NCBI RefSeq assembly: GCF_009711935.1
Contig: NZ_VIKX01000264.1
Span: forward strand, 37,230-101,229
DNA from: Dolichospermum sp. UHCC 0259
Lineage (GTDB): Bacteria > Cyanobacteriota > Cyanobacteriia > Cyanobacteriales > Nostocaceae
DNA: 64,000 nucleotides
Direction of reading: 5' to 3'
How positions within the stretch are numbered: position 1 is the stretch's first letter; each line of letters opens with the position of its first letter. Both the position numbers and the translations under genes were made by a program. The notes under the pieces were generated by a model, which was not told where the DNA came from, searched no databases, and saw only the letters and a program-made list of their open reading frames with translations. Below, piece after piece: positions 8,539-17,133 of the stretch.

Positions 8539-9669
8539 ATGCGTCTGAGTTCCCTTGATGTTTTTCGTGGTATTACCATCGCTGCCATGATTCTTGCTAA
8601 TATGGCAGGAGTGTCCGCTGATGTTTATCGTCCCCTCAGCCATTCCGAATGGCACGGCTGTACACCAACTGACTTAATATTTCCCTTCTTTTTATTCATT
8701 GTTGGTGTAGCAATGACGTTTTCGCTGTCAAAGTACAGCGAAGAAAACAAACCCACTCAAGCGGTTTACCTACGCATCCTACGCCGTACTGCAATTCTAT
8801 TTATATTGGGTTTAATATTAAATGGTTTTTGGAATAAAGGTGTTTGGACTTTTGATTTAAGTAGTATCCGCTTGATGGGGGTATTACAACGAATTGCTTT
8901 AAGTTATCTTTTTGCATCTTTGATAGTTTTAAAATTACCTCGCAAAAGTCAATGGCTATTAGCAGGGGGATTACTAATTAGTTATTGGTTAACAATGATG
9001 TATATTCCTGTTCCTGATTATGGTGCAGGAGTGCTGACGAGAGAAGGTAATTTTGGCGCATTTATTGACAGATTAATTATTCCTAAAGCACATCTATATA
9101 AAGCTGATGGCTTTAATTTCATGGGAGATCCTGAAGGACTCTTTAGCACTATTCCAGCGATAGTTAGCGTTTTAGCTGGTTATTTTACTGGGGAATGGAT
9201 TAAAGATAAAAAACAGGCTACTTCACAAACTAGCATGGATTTAGTATTATTTGGTTTGTGTTGTTTGGTAATTGCAATTATTTTGGATGTGGCATTTCCC
9301 ATTAATAAGAAACTATGGACAAGTTCCTATGTTTTATTTACTTCTGGTTGGGCGTTAATGTTATTAGCCGCTTGTTATGAGTTGATAGAGGTGAGGCTAA
9401 TTAAACGCTGGAGTAAGCCTTTTGAGATTATGGGATTAAATGCGATCGCTCTTTTTGTGGCTTCTGTATTCCTAATTAAAATCATAGCCAAAACCCAACT
9501 GGGTACAGGTGAAACGGCTGTTAGTATCTATAATTGGATTTACCAAAATCTCTTTGCATCTTGGGCAGGAAATTTCAACGGCTCATTTTTGTTTGCATTT
9601 GTTACCTTGTTATTTTGGTATGGTGTGGCTGTTCTAATGTATCAGAAACGCTGGTTTATTAAAGTGTAA
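8539..9669 (+). CDS. Heparan-alpha-glucosaminide N-acetyltransferase-like membrane acyltransferase (NagX/DUF5009 type)
   Basis: A 376-residue polytopic membrane protein with about ten predicted hydrophobic segments. It starts with the family signature RLSSLDVFRGITIAAMILAN, followed by HSEWHGCTPTDLIFPFFLFIVG, whose HxxWxGxxxxDLIFPxFLF pattern and His are typical of HGSNAT/NagX proteins that acetylate amino sugars across a membrane. RILRRTAILFILGLILN is another conserved segment. The start ATG is at 8539. Substrate in cyanobacteria is unknown; peptidoglycan or polysaccharide amino sugars are possible. It precedes galE by about 80 bp on the same strand, so co-transcription is possible. Confidence 0.85.
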   Translation: MRLSSLDVFRGITIAAMILANMAGVSADVYRPLSHSEWHGCTPTDLIFPFFLFIVGVAMTFSLSKYSEENKPTQAVYLRILRRTAILFILGLILNGFWNKGVWTFDLSSIRLMGVLQRIALSYLFASLIVLKLPRKSQWLLAGGLLISYWLTMMYIPVPDYGAGVLTREGNFGAFIDRLIIPKAHLYKADGFNFMGDPEGLFSTIPAIVSVLAGYFTGEWIKDKKQATSQTSMDLVLFGLCCLVIAIILDVAFPINKKLWTSSYVLFTSGWALMLLAACYELIEVRLIKRWSKPFEIMGLNAIALFVASVFLIKIIAKTQLGTGETAVSIYNWIYQNLFASWAGNFNGSFLFAFVTLLFWYGVAVLMYQKRWFIKV

Positions 9670-9750
9670 ATAAAATTCTGCTGTGACAGGCATATTGCCT
9701 GTCTAAATTCTGTTAAATTAGATGAACAAAATAACAATCAAGGAAAAACT

Positions 9751-10749
9751 ATGTCAGCGAAAAAACCTAGCATTTTGGTGACGGGGGGAGCAGGATATAT
9801 TGGTTCTCATACAGTGTTAGCACTCAAGCAAGCTGGTTATGAGGTAGTCATCCTGGATAACTTGGTGTATGGACATCGGGATTTGGTAGAACAGGTTTTG
9901 CAAGTAGAATTGATTGAAGGGGATACGAGCGATCGCACTTTATTAGATAATCTTTTTCAGACTCGTAATTTTGCGGCAGTTATGCACTTTTCCGCCTATG
10001 CTTATGTAGGTGAATCTGTTACAGATCCAGCTAAATATTACCGGAATAATGTTTTAGGAACTTTGACATTATTAGAGTCAATGTTAGCAGCTTCTATTAA
10101 GAATTTTGTCTTTTCTTCCACCTGTGCCACCTATGGTGTACCAAATTTTATTCCAATTACAGAAGATCATCCCCAAAATCCCATTAATCCCTATGGTGCA
10201 ACTAAATTAATGGTAGAAAGAATATTAACTGATTTTGATGTGGCATACAATTTTAAATCAGTGCGTTTCCGCTATTTTAATGCTGCTGGTGCTAACCCTG
10301 AAGGATTATTAGGAGAAGATCATCATCCCGAAACCCATTTAATCCCTTTAATATTACAAACAGCATTAGGTAAACGGGAAGCTATTAGCATTTTTGGGAC
10401 TGATTATCCCACTCCTGATGGTACTTGTGTTCGGGATTATATTCATGTCAATGATTTAGCCAATGCCCATATTTTGGGATTGGAATATTTGTTAAATGGT
10501 GGTGAAAGCGAAGTTTTTAACTTAGGTAATGGTAACGGGTTTTCAGTTCGGGAAGTGATTGCGGCGGCGGAAGATGCCACAGGTATGGTAATATCAGTCA
10601 AGGAATGCGATCGCCGTCCTGGAGATCCTCCAGCATTAATTGGTACAAGTGCAAAAGCTCGCAAAATCTTGAATTGGCAACCTCAATATCCAGGTATTAA
10701 AGATATCGTCTCTCACGCTTGGCAATGGCATCAACAAAGGCATAAATAA
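9751..10749 (+). CDS. galE: UDP-glucose 4-epimerase GalE
   Basis: Interconverts UDP-glucose and UDP-galactose using bound NAD+, supplying galactose for polysaccharides and glycolipids. The Rossmann motif TGGAGYIGSH lies at residues 11-20. The catalytic YGATK motif has Tyr148 and Lys152, with FSSTCATYG supplying the Ser/Thr. RYFNAAGANPEG and DGTCVRDYIHVNDLA are standard GalE signatures. At 332 residues it is full length. The start is supported by AAGGA a few bases upstream. Confidence 0.95.
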   Translation: MSAKKPSILVTGGAGYIGSHTVLALKQAGYEVVILDNLVYGHRDLVEQVLQVELIEGDTSDRTLLDNLFQTRNFAAVMHFSAYAYVGESVTDPAKYYRNNVLGTLTLLESMLAASIKNFVFSSTCATYGVPNFIPITEDHPQNPINPYGATKLMVERILTDFDVAYNFKSVRFRYFNAAGANPEGLLGEDHHPETHLIPLILQTALGKREAISIFGTDYPTPDGTCVRDYIHVNDLANAHILGLEYLLNGGESEVFNLGNGNGFSVREVIAAAEDATGMVISVKECDRRPGDPPALIGTSAKARKILNWQPQYPGIKDIVSHAWQWHQQRHK

Positions 10750-10831
10750 CAGCGTAATTAACAAAGTGAAGGATGAAACTTCATCCTTTCACACTATACT
10801 AAAAATGTCCAAAATTCAAATTCAATCAAAT

Positions 10832-11554
10832 TCAAACAGCAGGCTTTTCATATAAACGCAAAAGACTACCATTCACCATAGATCCGGCATCAGAAGCAAG
10901 CCAAGTGGTAAACTCACCAATATCATCGGCTGTAATCCAAGTTGGTTGACTTTGCGCTTCATTAGTACGAGTTGCTACCCAACTATGGATAATAACTTCA
11001 TTAATCCGCACACCACTATTCTTGTTTTCTGCCATTAATAATTGAGCCAGCATCAGTTGTCCAGCCGCAGGAATGCTTACTAAGCTAACATTAGGAATGG
11101 GAATTTCTGCTGCTGCTCCGCCAATGAGGGTGTAACTAGCACCTTTTTGTTCTTTTAGAAGAGGAAGGAAAGTGCGGGCAGTGATAAAATGACTGGTTAA
11201 ATTACTATCTAAATATTGTTGCCATTCGGTCATTGATACCTCTGTTACAGGCTTGTTTCCAAACCACCAGCCGCCAAGGGAAGCAACCACAGCATCAAGT
11301 TTACCAAACTGTTTGAGTATTTGGTCACGAATGCGTTCTGCATCATCAATTTGGCTAATTTCTCCGACAATGGGAATAAAGCGATCGCTTGTGGCAATAT
11401 CACCTAAATATGTGCGTAATTCTTCTAGTTTTTCAACTTTACGAGATGGAACTACAACAATCGCACCTGCTTTAAGAAATGACCGCACAATCCCTTCACC
11501 AACATTACCAGCACCACCGGGAATCAAAACAATTTTACCAGCTAATTTGTTCAT
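10832..11554 (-). CDS. SDR-family protein lacking the catalytic YxxxK motif
   Basis: A 240-residue short-chain dehydrogenase/reductase-fold protein with the nucleotide-binding motif PGGAGNVGEGI at about residues 12-22 and AxLGGWW in place of NNAG. The region that should hold S..(Y)xxxK reads YTLIGGAAAEIPI then SLVSIPAAGQLML, with no Tyr/Lys pair, so ordinary SDR redox chemistry is doubtful. The start at 11554 is preceded by AAGGAG. It is the second gene of an operon, 26 bp after another SDR gene and divergent from an HxlR regulator. Role unknown; it might be a cofactor sensor or partner protein. Confidence 0.8.
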   Translation of the reverse strand: MNKLAGKIVLIPGGAGNVGEGIVRSFLKAGAIVVVPSRKVEKLEELRTYLGDIATSDRFIPIVGEISQIDDAERIRDQILKQFGKLDAVVASLGGWWFGNKPVTEVSMTEWQQYLDSNLTSHFITARTFLPLLKEQKGASYTLIGGAAAEIPIPNVSLVSIPAAGQLMLAQLLMAENKNSGVRINEVIIHSWVATRTNEAQSQPTWITADDIGEFTTWLASDAGSMVNGSLLRLYEKPAV

Positions 11555-11580
11555 AATTACTCCTTTTTTTAACTGATTTT

Positions 11581-12336
11581 TTAACTAGCTAAAATTCCGC
11601 CATCTACTGCGAGAATATGACCATTGACAAAATCAGCAGCATCAGAACAAAGCCAAAGCACAGCATTAGCAATGTCATCAGGTTGTCCCAAACGTCCAGC
11701 CGGAACAAAACTTTCAAAAGCTTTAGGATTGCCACCTGTAGCGTGATTGAGCATCTCAGTTTCAATTGGGCCAGGAGCGATCGCATTAATCCGAATTTTC
11801 TGCCCTGCGTATTCTAAAGCGGCTGATTTTGTTAACATCACCACAGCAGCTTTTGAGGTGTTATAAAGGGAAAGTCCAGGAGACAATGGACGGAAACCAT
11901 TAATAGATGAAGTATTCACAATTGCGCCTCCTTTTCCTTGGGCTAACATCTGGGCAATTTCGTATTTCAAACAGAGAAAAACACCCTTAACATTAACTCC
12001 AAAAAGTTGGTCATAACCTTGTTGTGATTGGTCTGCTAACAAGGAATTTTCCCCCAGCAATCCCGCATTATTAAAAGCAATATCAAGACTACCAAAAGTA
12101 TTTACTGTGGTGGTAATTAGGTCTTTGACATCTGCTTCTTGAGCTACATCTGCTTTCACAAATAAGCCGTCGCTACCAGCTTCACGAATGAGACGGATAG
12201 TTTCATTTCCTGCTTCTTCACGTCTACCAGCAACAACAACTTTAGCACCTGCACGAGCCAGAGCGATCGCTGTTTTCCATCCAATTCCCGAAGTTCCACC
12301 CGTAACCAGGGCAACTTTGTGGGCTATTGAGTTCAT
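11581..12336 (-). CDS. SDR-family NAD(P)-dependent oxidoreductase
   Basis: A 251-residue classical SDR. The cofactor motif TGGTSGIG lies near residues 12-19, NNAG near 88-91, the catalytic Ser in NTSSING, and YNTSK supplies Tyr and Lys; PGPIETEM and the C-terminal VDGG are typical. I start it at ATG 12336 (MNSIAHKVALVTGG), preceded by GGAG. The open frame continues 83 codons upstream through the divergent promoter and into the HxlR gene on the other strand, which is unlikely to be translated. Substrate cannot be predicted. Probably regulated by the divergent HxlR gene. Confidence 0.9.
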   Translation of the reverse strand: MNSIAHKVALVTGGTSGIGWKTAIALARAGAKVVVAGRREEAGNETIRLIREAGSDGLFVKADVAQEADVKDLITTTVNTFGSLDIAFNNAGLLGENSLLADQSQQGYDQLFGVNVKGVFLCLKYEIAQMLAQGKGGAIVNTSSINGFRPLSPGLSLYNTSKAAVVMLTKSAALEYAGQKIRINAIAPGPIETEMLNHATGGNPKAFESFVPAGRLGQPDDIANAVLWLCSDAADFVNGHILAVDGGILAS

Positions 12337-12405
12337 TCTCTTTACTCCAGTTCCAGGACTAAAGTAGTGTGATAGAATCAAGTATTTTTTGCAAGTAGGC
12401 ACTTT
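12337..12405. promoter_or_regulatory. Divergent promoter/operator region for HxlR regulator and SDR operon
   Basis: Only 69 bp separate the two starts. It contains CAAGTA at 12379 and again at 12392, with AAAGTA at 12361, a direct-repeat arrangement that could serve as an operator. HxlR regulators commonly act on a divergently transcribed target operon; the binding site itself is inferred. Confidence 0.45.
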
Positions 12406-12771
12406 ATGGTTCCCAATAATCAGCGTCCCATTCTCCTGAGTCAAGACTGCCCTGTCAGACAAATACTTGATATAGTGGGAGATAAATGGACACCACCAAT
12501 TTTGTATATTCTGCGTTCTGGAACGACGCGATATGGTGAATTTCAACGCCAGATTCCGGGAGTATCCAAAAAGATGCTGACGCAAACCCTCAGACAGTTA
12601 GAATCAGACGGGATTGTTGAACGGATTGTTTATCCCGTCATACCGCCAAAAGTGGAATATAAACTTACGTCCTTTGGCGAAAAGCTCATTGAACCTATCG
12701 CCCTTTTAGCAGATTGGGCTTGGCAAAATCAGGAAGAATTGAAGCTTATTTACCAACGTCATGGGCTGTAA
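12406..12771 (+). CDS. HxlR-family winged-helix transcriptional regulator
   Basis: A 121-residue DNA-binding protein. The HxlR signature is clear: CPVRQILDIVGDKWTPPILY, then FQRQIPGVSKKMLTQTLRQLE (recognition helix) and DGIVERIVYPVIPPKVEYKLT (wing). The Cys of DCPV near residue 15 is the residue that senses electrophiles or redox stress in several HxlR/HypR/YodB members. It is divergent from the two-SDR operon, a common genetic arrangement for a regulator and its target. A redox- or aldehyde-responsive control of the SDRs is inferred. Confidence 0.92.
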   Translation: MVPNNQRPILLSQDCPVRQILDIVGDKWTPPILYILRSGTTRYGEFQRQIPGVSKKMLTQTLRQLESDGIVERIVYPVIPPKVEYKLTSFGEKLIEPIALLADWAWQNQEELKLIYQRHGL

Positions 12772-12838
12772 TTAGAACAGAAACAATAACTGTCATATAG
12801 AAGCATTATTTAAGTTTTTTTCCAAAAATCAAATAGCC

Positions 12839-13477
12839 CTAATTATTCTTTTTCATTTGTATCAAGAAAGCGACAATACCACCAGATAGTAACAAAATTC
12901 CCAACCAAATTAAAGTTTGTACTAACCCAATTGTTGTTCCTTGCTGATTCTGATTTACATTTTGCCCAGGTTGGAGAGTATCTATAGTCTTTCCTGTAGC
13001 CACAGTGACAACAAATTTTAACTCAAAAGGTTTAAAACTTCCCTCAGTCACAGGTTTACCACTCAATTGCAACTGATAAACCCCTGGTTTGGGAAAAGTG
13101 ATTTCTGCCCCTGGAATACCTTCATAGCGTTCAGCCTGAATAGATGTTAATGGAGGTTCAATTAATGCTGGTTCTCCGGCTACATGAGGTTCAGCATAAA
13201 TAGCCAACCGACAATTACAATCTTTTAAAGGAATTACCTTACCACCTTTTCGGGTTAGGGCAAACCAAGTTTGAGTAACTTCTCCAGAGCGGGGATTATC
13301 GTTAGGTTCTAAATGGACAATACCACCCACATCTCCAGATATTTTCACTGTATGGGCTAAAACTTGAGTATTTGTAGTAACTATCAAACTAGATAAAATT
13401 AATAACAATAGATACCTTATTTTGCTGTTACATATAGTAGAAAGAGTTAATTTACCGCGACTTATTGGGAGGAACAT
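12839..13477 (-). CDS. Secreted/membrane-anchored protein of unknown function (partner of TauE-like membrane protein)
   Basis: A 212-residue protein with an N-terminal signal (hydrophobic YLLLLILSSLIVTTNTQVLA), a beta-rich extracytoplasmic domain (HTVKISGDVGGIVHLEPNDNP... GVYQLQLSGKP), and a C-terminal TM helix (TLIWLGILLLSGGIVAFLI) with basic end. It could be a CopC/YtkA-like immunoglobulin-fold domain facing the periplasm; the His right after the putative cleavage site recalls copper-binding N-termini, but this is speculative. Its start lies inside the end of the upstream membrane gene (26-bp overlap), with GGGAGG-like spacing absent on this strand, so translational coupling is likely. Confidence 0.75.
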   Translation of the reverse strand: MFLPISRGKLTLSTICNSKIRYLLLLILSSLIVTTNTQVLAHTVKISGDVGGIVHLEPNDNPRSGEVTQTWFALTRKGGKVIPLKDCNCRLAIYAEPHVAGEPALIEPPLTSIQAERYEGIPGAEITFPKPGVYQLQLSGKPVTEGSFKPFELKFVVTVATGKTIDTLQPGQNVNQNQQGTTIGLVQTLIWLGILLLSGGIVAFLIQMKKNN

Positions 13478-14684
13478 AAAATTTTTCTAGATGTAAATAT
13501 AGCCAAAAATACCGTGAACGCACTAATAACACACCAAAAATAATTATCCCCAGCAACACGGCTGCTAACTGGTTTTGCCAGCTTAATCTAAAAGCACCCA
13601 GGTAATGAGAACCAATCATCACCGCATGAATAGCACTCAATAACAAAGCTGGTACACTCAGGAGATGAATTGGTCGCCAACTCTTACCTAATGACTTTTG
13701 CAGAAAGTCAAAACTTGTACAAGCCGCAGGAAGCATTAATACCAATGCCACAGCCCCTGCACTCATTCCCCATTGAAATTCTAACTTTAAAAACCAAAAA
13801 GCGTGGAAATTCCACTCTAGAGAATGTTCAAAATAATGAATAGTATGTACCCCAGCCAGAACAAAAGCCCCAACTCCCAAAGCTCGACGGTAACGCAGAG
13901 GTGCAGACCAAAAACTATTCACAGGACGGGCAATCAATGAGAGAATTAAACAAATTAGGGCAGCGTGTCCGCTATAATCTGTCATTGTATCCCCCGTTCG
14001 CAAGAGGGTAATGACACCAATAATCAGAGTTACCCACCCACCCAAGCGAAATAATTGACTGCGGCGCTCTTTACTCATTAAAGCCGTAGAAACACCTACA
14101 CCTAGCATGATGGGCAGCGTGCCAATCCCAAAAGCTAACATTGTCGCTGTCGCTTGCCACAAATTCCCTGTAGCCGCAGCCTTAATTTGAGCCGCATATA
14201 AAAAACCACAGGGCATTAATCCCCAAGTCATACCTAAAAGTGCCGGTGTCCACCATTGAGTTTGGGCAGATAACTTGAGCATGGCTGCACTGAGCCGATT
14301 GTGTAAGTTCCCTTTTAAGATGGGGTGTAACAGGGGAATATGGGGTAAAAAATCTGGTTTCACCTGTCCTAAACCAAACCAAATCAGCATTATGCCTGTA
14401 ATTATGGCTATCCACCGCCGTAAATCACTACCGACTCCTGCCAGTTGTCCACCTTCTACTAATACCGAACCAATTGCGCCAATACCAGCACCGACTAAGG
14501 CGTAACTCAACATTCGCCCCAAGTTGAGTAAAGTATGAAATTTTAATTGCTGTTGCCAAGTCGGGTTTTCCTGTTGTTTAGAAAGAGAAAAAGCTACTGT
14601 TAAGGGTCCACACATCCCAAAGCAATGTCCAAAACTGCCCAAGAACCCTAGTAATGTGATGAGTAATAAATCTAGCATATTCAT
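13452..14684 (-). CDS. Fusion: UreH/TauE-like (DsbD-type) transmembrane domain plus ferric-reductase-like domain
   Basis: A 410-residue polytopic protein. The first part (about 1-225) is a sulfite exporter TauE/UreH_2-type domain with GSFGHCFGMCGPL near residue 20 and a second GMTWGLMPCGFLYAA copy-like motif; such proteins are linked to metal (Cu/Ni) handling and cytochrome maturation. The second part (about 235-400) looks like a ferric-reductase-like heme-b membrane domain, with His in GVHTIHYFEHS and WRPIHLLSVPALLLSAIH. The pair of paired Cys motifs and possible heme ligands suggest metal or electron transport across the membrane. It overlaps the downstream secreted gene and is divergent from an M28 peptidase. 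Confidence 0.8.
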   Translation of the reverse strand: MNMLDLLLITLLGFLGSFGHCFGMCGPLTVAFSLSKQQENPTWQQQLKFHTLLNLGRMLSYALVGAGIGAIGSVLVEGGQLAGVGSDLRRWIAIITGIMLIWFGLGQVKPDFLPHIPLLHPILKGNLHNRLSAAMLKLSAQTQWWTPALLGMTWGLMPCGFLYAAQIKAAATGNLWQATATMLAFGIGTLPIMLGVGVSTALMSKERRSQLFRLGGWVTLIIGVITLLRTGDTMTDYSGHAALICLILSLIARPVNSFWSAPLRYRRALGVGAFVLAGVHTIHYFEHSLEWNFHAFWFLKLEFQWGMSAGAVALVLMLPAACTSFDFLQKSLGKSWRPIHLLSVPALLLSAIHAVMIGSHYLGAFRLSWQNQLAAVLLGIIIFGVLLVRSRYFWLYLHLEKFYVPPNKSR

Positions 14685-14815
14685 GATGGGAACTGGGAAT
14701 TGGCAATTGGGAGAGTATACCTTTTACATCTCTTACCATGATGTCCATGTCAAAAGACAAGCTGTCAAACTTGGTGTAGTTTTAATATTTAATTTCCTAT
14801 AGTTGGAGTTAAATC

Positions 14816-15793
14816 ATGATCAAAAAATGGCTGCGGGTGCTGCTAGGGGTAATGATTGTTTTGATTATTGGCGGTTTTTTTCCGCAATCGGAGATTGTAC
14901 CGATAGTTAAAAATACTCCTGTACAACAGCCTCAAACCCCAGGGAAACCCCAGAATGTAAATAATACTCTATTGGTTGATAGTAATCAACTTTTCGCTCA
15001 TGTTCAAAAATTGAGTTTTCAGCGTTATAACAAAATAGAGCGTATCCGTACCCGTACATATATCACAAAGGAACTGCGAAAATTTGGTTGGCAACCCAAA
15101 CTAGAAAAATTTCCTGACGGTGTGAATATTTTTACCCAACGATTAGGAACAGACAAAACCGCCGGAGCAGTTCTAGTTGCTGCCCATTATGACACAGTTC
15201 CGGCCTCTCCTGGTGCAGATGATAACGCCACTGGTATAGCTGTAATATTAGAAATTGCTAGACTTTTTAGTTCTGTTTCCACACCGAAAACATTACAATT
15301 AGCTTTTTTTGATCAAGAAGAAACAGGACTGTTAGGTAGTAAAGCTTTTGTGAGCCAACCAACCAATTTAAAAAATCTTCAAGGCGTAATTATTATAGAT
15401 ATGGTGGGTTACGCTTGTTATACTTCTGGTTGTCAAAAATATCCTACTGGCTTACCTGTAACCCCACCTAGCGACAAAGGAGATTTTTTAGTAGTAGTAG
15501 GTGATTTAGAAAACTTACCTTTATTAAATACTTTTCCCAACTCCACTGAGAATTTACCAAAAATCCTCAAATTACCTATTCCCTTCAAAGGTTTATTAAC
15601 ACCAGATACCCTCCGCAGTGATCATGCTCCATTTTGGTATCAAGGAGTGGGGGCTGTTCTAGTAACAGATACTGCGAATTTACGTAATCCTCATTACCAT
15701 CAACCTAGTGATATTCCCGAAAATATCCAAAGGGCTTTTTTTACAGGTGCAGCCCAAATTATTATTAATGCTACTTCTAGTTTGTTAAAGTAA
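14816..15793 (+). CDS. M28-family zinc aminopeptidase, membrane-anchored or secreted
   Basis: A 325-residue metallopeptidase with an N-terminal signal-anchor (WLRVLLGVMIVLIIGGFF). The di-zinc core is visible: AAHYDTV (His, Asp), GADDNATG (bridging Asp), FFDQEETGLLGSKAF (catalytic Glu pair), VIIIDMVGY (Asp) and DSDHAPFW-like SDHAPFW (His). The start ATG at 14816 has GGAG upstream. It likely removes N-terminal residues from peptides in the periplasm; substrate unknown. No operon partner follows. Confidence 0.9.
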   Translation: MIKKWLRVLLGVMIVLIIGGFFPQSEIVPIVKNTPVQQPQTPGKPQNVNNTLLVDSNQLFAHVQKLSFQRYNKIERIRTRTYITKELRKFGWQPKLEKFPDGVNIFTQRLGTDKTAGAVLVAAHYDTVPASPGADDNATGIAVILEIARLFSSVSTPKTLQLAFFDQEETGLLGSKAFVSQPTNLKNLQGVIIIDMVGYACYTSGCQKYPTGLPVTPPSDKGDFLVVVGDLENLPLLNTFPNSTENLPKILKLPIPFKGLLTPDTLRSDHAPFWYQGVGAVLVTDTANLRNPHYHQPSDIPENIQRAFFTGAAQIIINATSSLLK

Positions 15794-15813
15794 ATTCTTT
15801 TAGAGTCAAGCTT

Positions 15814-15913
15814 ATAAAAATATTACTTGTAGAAGACGATGAACGGATTGCCGAACCTTGAGCAGAAGATTTATGTGGATATTGCTCAAGACGGAATTGA
15901 AGGTTGGCAATAA
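15814..15913 (+). pseudogene. Remnant of an OmpR-type response regulator receiver domain
   Basis: Translation gives IKILLVEDDERIAEP, a stop at TGA, then AEDL and, after a frameshift, VDIAQDGIEGWQ and a stop. This is the start of a receiver domain (acidic pair in VEDDE, DIAQDGIEGW) with the start ATG changed to ATA, a premature stop and a small deletion. Nothing recognisable of the rest of the regulator follows. It is a decayed gene fragment, not expressed as protein. Confidence 0.75.
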
Positions 15914-16347
15914 ATATAGTTAATCAACCCAATATGATCTAATTTTATGAGATTTAATAATGAAGTGCGATCGCTAATTGCAATTATGCTTCAACATGAT
16001 GCAGATTGAGATTTAATTATTCAAACCTTTACCAAAAAAGATTGATAAAAAATTACCTCCAGCTTAAAAATTACTGGAGGCTATGAATAAAGACATTGGA
16101 ATGTGGACTAGTTCAACTATGAATTTAACTTTATTTTTATATAGTTATCTCTATCGGTAGAAACGTTTAAAATTAATTCATTTCCGTCTAATTGCATAAA
16201 CAAAAAAGACCCCCGGTTATAGACCGAGGGATTCTGCAAGTCGGAATTATCGCACAAAGACATTCGCGTACCCAGAATAGCAATGCAACACATAGAAAAA
16301 ATGCCAAAATGCCAAAAACCACAAATCTCCGTATTTTTGCCCCTATT
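15914..16347. other. Gene-free region with a hairpin
   Basis: Follows the response-regulator relic. It contains a perfect 7-bp stem CCTCCAG/CTGGAGG at 16056-16080 and the SigF terminator at 16201-16230. A run starting at ATG 15947 reads MRFNNEVRSLIAIMLQHDAD before a stop, possibly another decayed coding fragment. Confidence 0.45.
16201..16230 (-). terminator. Rho-independent terminator for the sigF-like gene
   Basis: On the minus strand CCCTCGGT and ACCGGGGG form an 8-bp stem with one mismatch, closed by a 5-base loop and followed by TCTTTTTTG. It lies about 120 bp past the sigma factor stop codon and points the right way. Confidence 0.75.
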
Positions 16348-17133
16348 TTAAGATCCAGTAGCAATAGAGGTTGGTTGTAAATAAGTAATCAACTGTTGCA
16401 AACCTTGTTGCAAATATCGTGTTACTGTCATTGGTGTAGCTCCAATTTTCTTAGCAGCATCCTTGCGAGTTAATTGTTTCACAAATACTAACTCCACTGC
16501 CATTCTGGGTTTATCATCTAGCATACTGATTGCTCCTTCTAACTGCTCTTTTTCTTCTTGCTGTTGCTGAAGTGCCATGCTATGGTGACAGGGAAGCAAA
16601 TCCGCCCAGGTGACTGGGGAATTTACATAATTAGATGCTGTATTATCTAAACTCAATGGATTGCGATTTTGAACTGCTAATTTAGTTGCTTGCCATTCTT
16701 CTAAAGATATATGCAGCTTGTTAGCAACTTCGATTTCTTTGGGAGGATGATCTAAAGATATTGCTAATTCTTTACGAATCTTTTGTCCTTGACTGTAAAC
16801 TTCTTGACAACGACGGGGAATTTTTAATAAAGTAGAGTTATCACGCAAAAAGTGAAGAATCTCACCGCGAATATACGGTACAGCAAAGGAACTTAAAGCA
16901 TATCCCTGCTCAGGATCAAAACGTTCAATTGCTCTAATTAAACCAAAATATCCAATTTGTTCTAAATCTTCATAGGGTTCATAACACTTATGGCTAAATT
17001 TATAAGCAATTTTTCTGACTAATCCTTTATGTAATTCTACAATTTGATTACGAAGTTGAATAGAGGGATTTGTGTAGTAGAGGTATAAGAGATCAATACC
17101 ATCAGAACGAGCAGAGGAGTCATTGAATTTCAT
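16348..17133 (-). CDS. sigF: Group 3 RNA polymerase sigma factor, SigF type
   Basis: A 261-residue sigma factor of the SigB/SigF (group 3) class. Region 2 shows VRKIAYKFSHKCYEPYEDLEQIGYFGLIRAIERFDPEQGYALSSFAVPYIRGEI (split here as two neighbouring motifs: core binding and -10 recognition), then region 3 LLKIPRRCQEVYSQGQ, and region 4 AVELVFVKQLTRKDAAKKIGATPMTVTRYLQQG, a helix-turn-helix. In cyanobacteria SigF controls pili, motility and stress genes. There is no anti-sigma gene nearby. The upstream region holds a perfect 14-bp palindrome and inverted TTACTGAA/TTCAGTAA motifs. The group 3 assignment is firm; the precise paralogue is likely but not proven. Confidence 0.88.
   Translation of the reverse strand: MKFNDSSARSDGIDLLYLYYTNPSIQLRNQIVELHKGLVRKIAYKFSHKCYEPYEDLEQIGYFGLIRAIERFDPEQGYALSSFAVPYIRGEILHFLRDNSTLLKIPRRCQEVYSQGQKIRKELAISLDHPPKEIEVANKLHISLEEWQATKLAVQNRNPLSLDNTASNYVNSPVTWADLLPCHHSMALQQQQEEKEQLEGAISMLDDKPRMAVELVFVKQLTRKDAAKKIGATPMTVTRYLQQGLQQLITYLQPTSIATGS

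Noticed and set aside
12337..12585. N-terminal extension of the SDR at 11581-12336 (an additional 83 codons)
   Set aside because: It runs antisense through the divergent promoter and into the HxlR gene; the ATG at 12336 has a good ribosome binding site and fits SDR N-termini.
15947..16046. Small ORF after the response-regulator relic
   Set aside because: Stops early, no start context and no recognisable similarity; kept only as possible relic DNA.
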